Origin: Oscillospiraceae bacterium
GTDB taxonomy: Bacteria > Bacillota > Clostridia > Oscillospirales > Ruminococcaceae
Direction of reading: 5' to 3'
DNA length: 6,012 bases
Assembly: GCA_900768735.1 (NCBI GenBank)
Contig: CAAGDZ010000101.1
Coordinates: forward strand, 1-6,012
Shown here: piece by piece, positions 1 through 6,012 of the stretch
Position numbering within the stretch: position 1 is the stretch's first letter
Layout: each line of letters starts with the position of its first letter
Notes under the pieces: model-generated
The model's database searches: none
Told to the model about the DNA's origin: nothing
The model's input: only the letters and a program-made list of their open reading frames with translations
Position numbers and translations under genes: made by a program

Positions 1-3000
1 ATTTCGGCGGTAGCCGGTGCAAGGCATGATATGTCCGCGCTTGCGGCGGACAGCGCCTTTGAGATGAAGTACGGCGCGCTGTCACAGCTTTGCGACAGCG
101 GCATGAATATGAACAGGGTAAAAGCTGAGATAGAGGGCGCATATCAGAGCGGTATTCTTGATTATGACGCGGACAATGCGGCACTGCGCTGGCGTGCGGC
201 GGAGCAGAAGTGGTTCTTGCCGAAATACTTCGCACAGAAAAAGCTGCTCAAAGAGTTTAATCTATACGCGAAAACTCCCGTCACAAAGCAGAATATCACA
301 GCCGAATATGAAAAGCTGTCGGAGTATAAAAAGCTGAAAAATACAGTCACGCAGGCAAGCGCGGAGCTTACCTCTCTGCTTGCGGGATTGTGGCTTTCCG
401 AACAGTCGGATTTTGAGCTGATAAAGTCGGCGCTAGGTGACAGCAAAAAACTGCATGACGCGGCTGAGAGCTTAAAGCTCGGCGGTCAGCAAAAGGCTGA
501 TGTTATGCAAAGGCTGTCGCAGATAAGCGGCGCTGAGAAAATCGCGGAAAACTGCGGCAGGCTGAAAGCGACGGTAAATTCGCTGAAAACCGACTTTGCC
601 GTAGATACCGAAAAAATGCTCGCGGGGGCAAGTTGGTGCGAAAGCTCGAAGAATATCGCACAGGGTATGCTTGACAATATCGGAGGGCTGAAGGACTGGA
701 GCGCGCTGTTATGCACGCTTGACGAGCTGAAAAATCTCGGTGCGGGAAATGTCGCCGAGGCGTATATGGCGGGCAGGGTCACAAACGACAATATCGAACC
801 TGCGTATATCTGCGGCGTGTGCTGTGCGGCGGCATTGTTTACGGTTTCGTCGGACAATGTGCTGAGCGACTTCGGCGGGGCACAGCTTGATGATTCGATA
901 GCAAGGTATAAGGATATAATATCGCAGTTTGAGGAGCTTACTGTAAAGGAGCTTGCGGCAAAGCTGTCCGCAAAGCTGCCGACTGTCGGCACATCAAATG
1001 CAGGCAGTGAGATAGGAATTTTGCAGAAGGCCATTAAGAGTGGCGGCAGAATGATGCCGATAAGAAAGCTGTTTGACAGCATACCTAATCTGCTTCGCAG
1101 AATGTGTCCGTGTATGCTGATGAGCCCGATTTCGGTGGCACAGTATATCGACCCCGCGTACCCGAAATTCGACCTTGTTATTTTTGACGAGGCGTCACAG
1201 CTGCCGACCTGCGAGGCGGTGGGCGCTATTGCGCGCGGCGAAAATGTGATAGTGGTAGGCGATCCGAAGCAGCTCCCGCCGACGAGCTTTTTCACGACAA
1301 ACTCGGTGGACGAGGAAAACTACGAAAAAGAGGATCTGGAGAGCGTACTGGATGACTGCCTTGCGCTGTCAATGCCGCAAAAGCATCTGCTGTGGCACTA
1401 CCGCTCGCGGCATGAGAGCCTTATCGCGTACAGCAACGCGAAGTATTATGACAACAAGCTGATGACCTTCCCGTCACCGAACGACCTTGTGTCCGAGGTA
1501 AGCCATGTAAATGTAGAGGGCTATTACGACAAGGGTTCGTCAAAGCAGAACAAGGCGGAGGCAAGGGCGGTTGTAGATGAAATCGTGCGCAGGCTGTCCG
1601 ATGAAAAGCTGCGCCGCGACAGTATCGGCGTAGTAACCTTCAGCCTTGTACAGCAGGTGCTTATTGATGATATGCTGGCGGACGAGTACAGGAAAAATCC
1701 GCAGCTTGAAGCATGGGCGAACGAGATGTACGAGCCTATCCTTATCAAGAACCTTGAAAACGTACAGGGTGACGAGCGCGATGTTATTTTGTTCTCGGTA
1801 GGCTACGGCCCCGACAAGGACGGCAAGGTGTCGATGAACTTCGGTCCGCTCAACCGCGACGGCGGCTGGCGCAGACTGAACGTAGCTATTTCCCGCTCAC
1901 GCAAGAAGATGATAGTATATTCGGTTATCACCCCCGACCAGATAGATTTGTCGCGTACACGCTCGGACGGCGTGGCGGGACTGAAAGGCTTCCTCGAATT
2001 TGCACAGAAGGGCAAGAACACCCTGTCGGTAAAGCAGGACACGGCGTCGGCACAGGAGGGCATCGAGAGAGTTATCGCCGACGAGCTTATCTCGGCGGGC
2101 TATGACGCAAAGTGCAACATCGGCTGCTCGGACTATAAGATTGATATAGCCATAGTAAACCCCGACAACCCCGATATGTACCTGCTCGGCATCATGTGCG
2201 ACGGCAAAAAGCACATGGAGGCGGCAACCGCCCGCGACAGGACGGTATTACAGCCGAGTGTGCTTAAAGGCCTTGGCTGGAATATAATGAATGTCTATGT
2301 GCTTGACTGGCTCGACAACAAGGAAAAGGTTTTGCAGAAGATAAGGGCGGCGATTGATACGGCGCTGGAGAATTACCGCAACAAGCCGGCGGAAGAAGCC
2401 GTACCCGATACCGCGCCTAAAAAGCAGGAGATAAGCTTTGAAAAGGAGGAGCGCGCGTCGGCGCTTGACCGCTGTCAGAGCTATGTTCCTTTCGAGCCGT
2501 ATACGATAGGCGCGGCGGAGGAGTTTACAAGACCCGAAAATGCCGATAAGATAAAGCAGGCGATTGCGAGTGTGCTAAAAGCAGAAGCACCGATAAGCCG
2601 CGATTTGCTGTATAAAAAGGTGCTTTCCTGCTGGACGATAAGCCGCGGCGGCGCGGCGGTGAAAAACGCCTACGACAGCGCGTTTTCCGCACTAGGCGTA
2701 TACACGACGTCGGGTATCAATAGCGAGTTTTGCTGGCTGTCCGAGGAGCAGGCGGCGGGCTATGAAATATGCCGCGTGACAAAGGACGGCTGTGAAAAGC
2801 GCGGCATGGACGAGATAGCGCCCGAGGAGATAGCCTGCGGCGTAAGGCTGATACTGACCGACCAGATTTCTATGGCGCGCGGCGAGCTAATAAGAGAGAC
2901 GGCAAGGCTGTTCGGCTTTGCGCGGCTCGGCGAAGTGATTGAGTCCTGCGCGGATATAGGTATACATTGTGCGCTGGCGAGGGGATTCGTCACGGTCGAT

Positions 3001-3030
3001 GAGAATGACAAGGTTACGCTGAAAGAGTAA
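1..3030 (+). CDS. Superfamily 1 helicase with PD-(D/E)XK nuclease domain and DUF3320 tail (5' end missing)
   Basis: The frame is open from base 1, so the gene starts outside the window; the ATG at 31 has no clear ribosome binding site and is probably internal. The visible 1009 residues begin with a long, mostly helical, charged stretch (about 100-1050), which in this family lies between motif I and motif II. The helicase core follows: DEASQ, motif II (1186-1200); GDPKQLPP, motif III (1258-1281); LWHYRSRHE, motif IV region (1390-1416); ENVQGDERD, motif V (1756-1782); and RRLNVAISRSR, motif VI (1870-1902). A Vsr/MTES_1575-like nuclease fold follows (about 2059-2350), with YKID at 2134-2145, CDG at 2197-2205 and GLGW at 2269-2280. 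After a charged linker, a DUF3320-type domain (about 2539-3000) contains EAPIS. The Walker A motif and any DUF4011 region would lie upstream and cannot be checked. By family the protein is a COG1112-like ATP-dependent DNA or RNA translocase with a fused nuclease. Its biological role is not established; a defence role is only possible. The nuclease motif has Met where an acidic residue is usual. Confidence 0.9.
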   Translation: MSAVAGARHDMSALAADSAFEMKYGALSQLCDSGMNMNRVKAEIEGAYQSGILDYDADNAALRWRAAEQKWFLPKYFAQKKLLKEFNLYAKTPVTKQNITAEYEKLSEYKKLKNTVTQASAELTSLLAGLWLSEQSDFELIKSALGDSKKLHDAAESLKLGGQQKADVMQRLSQISGAEKIAENCGRLKATVNSLKTDFAVDTEKMLAGASWCESSKNIAQGMLDNIGGLKDWSALLCTLDELKNLGAGNVAEAYMAGRVTNDNIEPAYICGVCCAAALFTVSSDNVLSDFGGAQLDDSIARYKDIISQFEELTVKELAAKLSAKLPTVGTSNAGSEIGILQKAIKSGGRMMPIRKLFDSIPNLLRRMCPCMLMSPISVAQYIDPAYPKFDLVIFDEASQLPTCEAVGAIARGENVIVVGDPKQLPPTSFFTTNSVDEENYEKEDLESVLDDCLALSMPQKHLLWHYRSRHESLIAYSNAKYYDNKLMTFPSPNDLVSEVSHVNVEGYYDKGSSKQNKAEARAVVDEIVRRLSDEKLRRDSIGVVTFSLVQQVLIDDMLADEYRKNPQLEAWANEMYEPILIKNLENVQGDERDVILFSVGYGPDKDGKVSMNFGPLNRDGGWRRLNVAISRSRKKMIVYSVITPDQIDLSRTRSDGVAGLKGFLEFAQKGKNTLSVKQDTASAQEGIERVIADELISAGYDAKCNIGCSDYKIDIAIVNPDNPDMYLLGIMCDGKKHMEAATARDRTVLQPSVLKGLGWNIMNVYVLDWLDNKEKVLQKIRAAIDTALENYRNKPAEEAVPDTAPKKQEISFEKEERASALDRCQSYVPFEPYTIGAAEEFTRPENADKIKQAIASVLKAEAPISRDLLYKKVLSCWTISRGGAAVKNAYDSAFSALGVYTTSGINSEFCWLSEEQAAGYEICRVTKDGCEKRGMDEIAPEEIACGVRLILTDQISMARGELIRETARLFGFARLGEVIESCADIGIHCALARGFVTVDENDKVTLKE

Positions 3031-3036
3031 GTTTAT

Positions 3037-3078
3037 TACAATTTCCCGCCGATCTTGGCGGGAAATTGTATTTTCTCT
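3037..3078 (+). terminator. Intrinsic terminator of the helicase gene
   Basis: A perfect 14-bp inverted repeat (3037-3050 pairing with 3057-3070) encloses a six-base loop, GATCTT. The stem has a GC-rich upper part (CCCGCC/GGCGGG) and is followed by TTTTCTCT. It starts six bases after the helicase stop codon, as expected of a Rho-independent terminator. The T run is only four bases before a C, so efficiency may be moderate. The opposite strand has no T run after the stem, so it should work only on plus-strand transcription. Confidence 0.85.
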
Positions 3079-3079
3079 A

Positions 3080-3108
3080 TTGACGAAAACGTTTACATAT
3101 GCTAAACT
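3080..3108 (+). promoter_or_regulatory. Sigma-70/SigA-type promoter with extended -10, for the GH3 gene
   Basis: TTGACG (3080-3085) matches five of six bases of the -35 consensus. After a 17-base spacer comes TAAACT (3103-3108), four of six to TATAAT, helped by TGC directly before it (3100-3102), an extended -10 element. Predicted transcription starts near 3115, giving a leader of about 30 bases to the ATG at 3146. The promoter begins about ten bases after the upstream hairpin, so the hydrolase should be transcribed independently of the helicase. A TTG start codon could be read at 3080, but that is the -35 box and not a real start. Confidence 0.7.
3084..3097 (+). promoter_or_regulatory. Candidate LacI-family / CcpA (cre-like) operator
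   Basis: CGAAAACGTTTACA fits the cre consensus TGWAANCGNTNWCA at every defined position except the first (C instead of T). The centre is the CG step typical of LacI-family operators (3090-3091). The site overlaps the end of the -35 box and fills most of the spacer, so a bound repressor would block RNA polymerase. That arrangement fits carbon catabolite repression by CcpA, or control by a local sugar-responsive LacI-type regulator. Which protein binds cannot be told from this window. Confidence 0.55.
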
Positions 3109-3136
3109 ATATATAACCAAACTTAGATTCTTTTAC

Positions 3137-3142
3137 GAGGTG
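3137..3142 (+). promoter_or_regulatory. Ribosome binding site that fixes the GH3 start
   Basis: GAGGTG, complementary to the 3' end of 16S rRNA, lies three bases before the ATG at 3146, which is good spacing for this SD register. It selects 3146 over the in-frame TTG at 3080, whose extra 22 codons would start inside the promoter and encode a sequence unlike the family's N-terminus. Confidence 0.8.
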
Positions 3143-3145
3143 CTT

Positions 3146-5893
3146 ATGTATAAATTTGAAGATACTTCGCTTCCGCTTGACGAGCGGGTACGCGATTTAA
3201 TCTCCCTGCTTACCCCCAAGGAAAAGTCAGGTCTGCTCTCATCTCATCAGCAGGCAATCCCGCGGCTCGGAATAAACGAGTGGTATGTCGGCGCGGAGGT
3301 GGCACGCGGCTATGTTTCTCGAAAGCCCGACGAGCCTACCACGGTATTCCCTCAGCCTATCGGTATGGCGGGTATGTTTGACCCCGAGCTGATGTACGAG
3401 ATAGGAAGGATAGCGGGAGAGGAGGCGCGCATTATCAATAAAAGACACCCTGAGGGTCACCTCATGCTGTGGGGACCTACGGTGGATATGTGCAGAAATC
3501 CGCTCTGGGGCAGAAACGAAGAAGCCTACGGCGAGGATCCGTATCTGACCGGCGAGATGTCAAAGGCGTACACGCTCGGCCTTGCGAACAGGTGCGGCGA
3601 ATATATGCAGACGATACCGACCCTAAAGCACTTCTGCGCTAACAATACCGAGCCGGAGCGCACCCATGCGGATTCTGACTTAGAGCCGCGCACCAAGCAC
3701 GAGTATTATTACGCCGCGTTTAAGCCGACTATTACCGAGGGCGGCGCGTATTCGGTAATGACCGCGTACAACGAGCTGTCGGGCGTGCCGGGCATGATAA
3801 ATCCCGATATACAAAAGATATTAAAGGACGAGTGGGGACTGGGCTTTACCGTCACCGACGGCGGCGACTTTTCACAGAATGTAACCGACCACCGCTACAG
3901 CACCACTCACGCAGAAACGATAGAGCTTGCGCTGAAAAACGGCATGGACATAATGACCGATGAAGCCGAGCTTGTAAGGGCGGCGGCATTACAGGCGCTT
4001 AGTGACGGCAGGATAACCGAGCGGGATATAGACCGCGCGGTGTATTGCAGTATGCTTGCGCGCTTTCGGCTCGGCGAGTTTGACAAGACTCACCCCTACA
4101 GCGGGGTAGACGAAAGCCGCATTGACTGCGCGGAGTTCCGCAAGGTAAACCACCGCGCGGCACTGGAGCAGACGGTTCTGCTCAAAAATAACGGTCTGCT
4201 CCCGCTTAAAAAGGATATGAAGATAGCAGTAATCGGCATAAACGGAAACGTCAATCTGATGGACTGGTATACCGGCTATTCTTCGTACAACCATACGATT
4301 TTTGACGGGATAAAGGGGAAATTTTCCTCGGCGGTGTATGACAACGGCTGTGATGTTGTCGCGGTAAAATCAAAGCTCTGCGGGAAGTATCTCGGTACGG
4401 ACAGCGACGGAAACGTAACGGCGGGATATGACATAGACGACCGCGCGGCGCACTTTGAAAAGAGCGAGTACGGGCATAATGAAATCACGCTTCGCTCGCT
4501 TTACAACGGCAAGTATCTCACCGAGGCAAGCTACAGGGCGGACAGCGACACTACCTACAGGTGGTTCTCGCAGGAGATTTTTAAGCCCGAAAAGCGCGGA
4601 GAATATATCAGGTACAATACATATTTCGGCAAGCTGCTCCGGACGGACGAAAGCGGAAAAATCGGCGGCGGAAAGCCGTTTGGTATGACCGATGGAAAGC
4701 TGTTTAGCGAGGAGATTATATCCGACGGCATAAAGCGCGCCGAACAGCTTGCAAGGTCCGCCGACGCGGTCATTGTCTGTGTAGGAAACGACCCGATGAT
4801 AGTCGCAAGGGAGATGTACGACCGCAAGACGCTTTCTCTCCCAGAGCGGCAAAAGGAGCTTGTGCGCGCGGTATACGGCGCTAACAAAAACACCGTCATG
4901 GCGTTGGTGTCAAGCTATCCTTATGCGATATGCGAGGAGGACGAGTACCTCCCCGCGATAATCTACACCACCCACGCGGGGCCGGAGCTCGGCACGGCGT
5001 TTGCCGAGGTCTTGACCGGCGAATACAACCCCGCGGGCAGACTGGCGCAGACATGGTATAAAAGCGAGGACGAGCTTGCGCCGATAGACAGCTACGACAT
5101 CATCGAAAATGATATGACCTATCTCTATTACAAGGGCGAGCCGCTGTATCCGTTCGGCTACGGTAAGAGCTATTCTGACTTTTCCTATAGTAATTTTTCG
5201 GCAAGCGAGCGCGGAGATAAAATAATCGCCGCAGTCGATGTGAAAAACACATCGGACTGGGACGGCGAGGAGGTTGTGCAGATATATTTCCGCCCCGAAG
5301 CGCCGAGGGTAAAGCGCGCGGTAAAACAGCTCTGCGCGTTTTCGCGGCGGCAGATAAGAGCGGGGGAGATTTTCCGCTTTGAATTTGAGATAGAAAAAAG
5401 ACGGCTGGAATTTTACGATGTGACCCGCGAGAAATTCTGCGTCGAGGGCGGCGATTATCGCTTTATGGTGGGCGCGTCCTGCGGGGATATACGTTGTGAG
5501 CAGGTTGTATCTGTCAGCGGCGAAAGCATACCGCCGCGCGATTTGACAAAAACAACAAAAGCGATAAACTATGACCGCAAAGCGGGTACGAAAATGAGGT
5601 ATTCAAAGGCGGGAGAGTTTCACTTTATGCAGGGCGGCACATTGCTTTTTGACGATGCGGATCTGCGCGCGGCAAAAGGGATTGAGCTTGTCTGCGGCTG
5701 TGTCGTTGCAAACGGAAAAATCACGGTAAGGGCGGACGGAGAAACGCTCGCGGAGGTAAATGTTCCGCCGTCGGTGGATACCGAAAAATTCATCACGCTG
5801 ACCGCCGATTTAAAGCCTGCGGATAAAATAGCAACGCTTGAAATCTCGATGTCACAGTATACGGTGATAAAGGAGTTCAGAGTGGTGAGATAA
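3146..5893 (+). CDS. Glycoside hydrolase family 3 enzyme (beta-glucosidase/beta-xylosidase-like), cytoplasmic, with trefoil-like insert and CBM6-like tail
   Basis: This 915-residue protein should hydrolyse terminal beta-linked sugars from oligosaccharides with retention of configuration. Residues 1-310 form the family's TIM-barrel domain: GPTVDMCRNPLWGR (110-123), YGEDP (128-132), KHFCANN (161-167), and FTVTDGG, whose Asp238 aligns with the catalytic nucleophile. The alpha/beta-sandwich domain starts near 357 (KIAVIGING) and resumes near 527, with EMYDR giving Glu556 as likely acid/base, then LSLPERQ, and PLYPFGYG at 667-673. Between these halves, about 405-526, is an insert with three GKYL-like repeats. 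A fibronectin III-like domain (about 675-790) shows VDVKNTSDWDGEEVVQIYF. A further beta-rich tail (about 820-915) resembles CBM6. There is no signal peptide or membrane segment, so it should act in the cytoplasm on imported oligosaccharides. Its own promoter, cre-like operator and RBS precede it. The family call is firm; substrate (glucoside, xyloside or other) cannot be settled. The usual Ser before the nucleophile is Thr here, and the usual Gly after the acid/base is Met. Confidence 0.93.
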   Translation: MYKFEDTSLPLDERVRDLISLLTPKEKSGLLSSHQQAIPRLGINEWYVGAEVARGYVSRKPDEPTTVFPQPIGMAGMFDPELMYEIGRIAGEEARIINKRHPEGHLMLWGPTVDMCRNPLWGRNEEAYGEDPYLTGEMSKAYTLGLANRCGEYMQTIPTLKHFCANNTEPERTHADSDLEPRTKHEYYYAAFKPTITEGGAYSVMTAYNELSGVPGMINPDIQKILKDEWGLGFTVTDGGDFSQNVTDHRYSTTHAETIELALKNGMDIMTDEAELVRAAALQALSDGRITERDIDRAVYCSMLARFRLGEFDKTHPYSGVDESRIDCAEFRKVNHRAALEQTVLLKNNGLLPLKKDMKIAVIGINGNVNLMDWYTGYSSYNHTIFDGIKGKFSSAVYDNGCDVVAVKSKLCGKYLGTDSDGNVTAGYDIDDRAAHFEKSEYGHNEITLRSLYNGKYLTEASYRADSDTTYRWFSQEIFKPEKRGEYIRYNTYFGKLLRTDESGKIGGGKPFGMTDGKLFSEEIISDGIKRAEQLARSADAVIVCVGNDPMIVAREMYDRKTLSLPERQKELVRAVYGANKNTVMALVSSYPYAICEEDEYLPAIIYTTHAGPELGTAFAEVLTGEYNPAGRLAQTWYKSEDELAPIDSYDIIENDMTYLYYKGEPLYPFGYGKSYSDFSYSNFSASERGDKIIAAVDVKNTSDWDGEEVVQIYFRPEAPRVKRAVKQLCAFSRRQIRAGEIFRFEFEIEKRRLEFYDVTREKFCVEGGDYRFMVGASCGDIRCEQVVSVSGESIPPRDLTKTTKAINYDRKAGTKMRYSKAGEFHFMQGGTLLFDDADLRAAKGIELVCGCVVANGKITVRADGETLAEVNVPPSVDTEKFITLTADLKPADKIATLEISMSQYTVIKEFRVVR

Positions 5894-5903
5894 ACAAAAA
5901 TAA

Positions 5904-5932
5904 GACGCAGAGCCGTTTTCCGGCTCTGCGTC
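5904..5932. terminator. GC-rich hairpin downstream of the GH3 gene, probable terminator
   Basis: A perfect 12-bp stem (5904-5915 with 5921-5932) has a five-base loop, TTTTC. It begins ten bases after the hydrolase stop. On the plus strand it is not followed by a T run, but the A-rich stretch just before it (AAACAAAAATAA, 5892-5903) becomes a U-rich tract on the minus strand. By sequence it is thus a better terminator for transcription entering from the right, and may serve both directions with the adjoining hairpin. Confidence 0.6.
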
Positions 5933-5968
5933 ACAGCTTGTCGAAAAAGTAATTTTTCGACAAGCTGT
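5933..5968. repeat. Perfect 16-bp palindromic element (second hairpin)
   Basis: ACAGCTTGTCGAAAAA (5933-5948) and its exact reverse complement (5953-5968) flank a four-base loop, GTAA. It starts on the very next base after the preceding hairpin. The T5 tract lies inside the stem, with no T run after it, so it is not a classical terminator. Its form suggests a dispersed intergenic palindrome of clostridial genomes or a small non-autonomous element; that identification is inference because only one copy is visible here. Confidence 0.65.
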
Positions 5969-6012
5969 CAGACTTCGAGAAACACGCGCAGACGAGGAAA
6001 AAGCCGACGTAG

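Noticed and set aside
31..33. ATG at 31 as the true start of the helicase
   Set aside because: The frame is open to base 1, no ribosome binding site precedes this ATG, and the family requires an upstream motif I region that is not in the window.
486..1295. A 269-codon open frame on the minus strand within the helicase gene
   Set aside because: It lies fully antisense to well-supported helicase coding sequence, is rich in Ser/Phe/Ile as expected from the complement of this codon use, and shows no recognisable domain.
3080..3145. A 22-codon N-terminal extension of the GH3 protein starting at TTG
   Set aside because: The TTG is the first half of the -35 box, the extension spans the promoter, and a proper ribosome binding site precedes the ATG at 3146.
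4455..4688. A 77-codon plus-strand frame overlapping the trefoil-like insert
   Set aside because: It is an out-of-frame overlap, rich in Arg, Ser and Thr. The main frame continues unbroken through the insert with a regular repeat pattern, so neither a frameshift nor a nested gene is needed.
4370..4852. A 160-codon minus-strand open frame within the GH3 gene
   Set aside because: It is antisense to the insert and acid/base region of the hydrolase, whose reading frame is certain; no ribosome binding site or family resemblance was seen.
1..6012. CRISPR array, tRNA, rRNA, insertion sequence ends or attachment site
   Set aside because: No regularly spaced repeats, tRNA-like cloverleaf, transposase coding sequence or target-site duplication was seen; almost all of the window is occupied by the two genes.

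Overview
The window holds two large plus-strand genes separated by about 115 bases. The first is the 3' part of a very large superfamily 1 helicase with a PD-(D/E)XK-type nuclease domain and a DUF3320 tail (1-3030, cut off by the left edge). The second is a complete cytoplasmic glycoside hydrolase family 3 enzyme of 915 residues (3146-5893). Moderate to high GC at third codon positions, a clear GAGGTG ribosome binding site, and the clostridial look of both proteins suggest a Bacillota gut or rumen organism, probably of the Oscillospiraceae/Ruminococcus kind. This assignment is inference from style; no marker gene is present.

Layout: bases 1-3030 carry the helicase. A 14-bp hairpin with a short T run (3037-3074) closes that transcription unit. 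A new promoter follows at once (-35 at 3080, extended -10 at 3103), with a near-consensus LacI-family/CcpA-type operator lying between the hexamers. The hydrolase therefore appears to be its own transcription unit, probably controlled by sugar supply. After its stop, two perfect hairpins abut with no base between them (5904-5932 and 5933-5968). The last 44 bases contain no gene that can be established.

The two genes share no evident function. The helicase is of a type (COG1112-like, with DUF3320 and a Vsr-like nuclease) whose role is not established and which is often seen in accessory or defence-related regions. The hydrolase would cleave short imported beta-linked oligosaccharides inside the cell, as it has no signal peptide.

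The most interesting points are: a roughly 120-residue insert in the GH3 second domain with three repeats of about 40 residues, looking like a fascin/ricin-type beta-trefoil; a CBM6-like beta-sandwich tail on the same cytoplasmic enzyme; a methionine at the usual acidic position of the nuclease motif in the helicase; the operator inside the hydrolase promoter; and the tandem hairpins at the right end. I found no convincing evidence of a wholly new multi-gene system.
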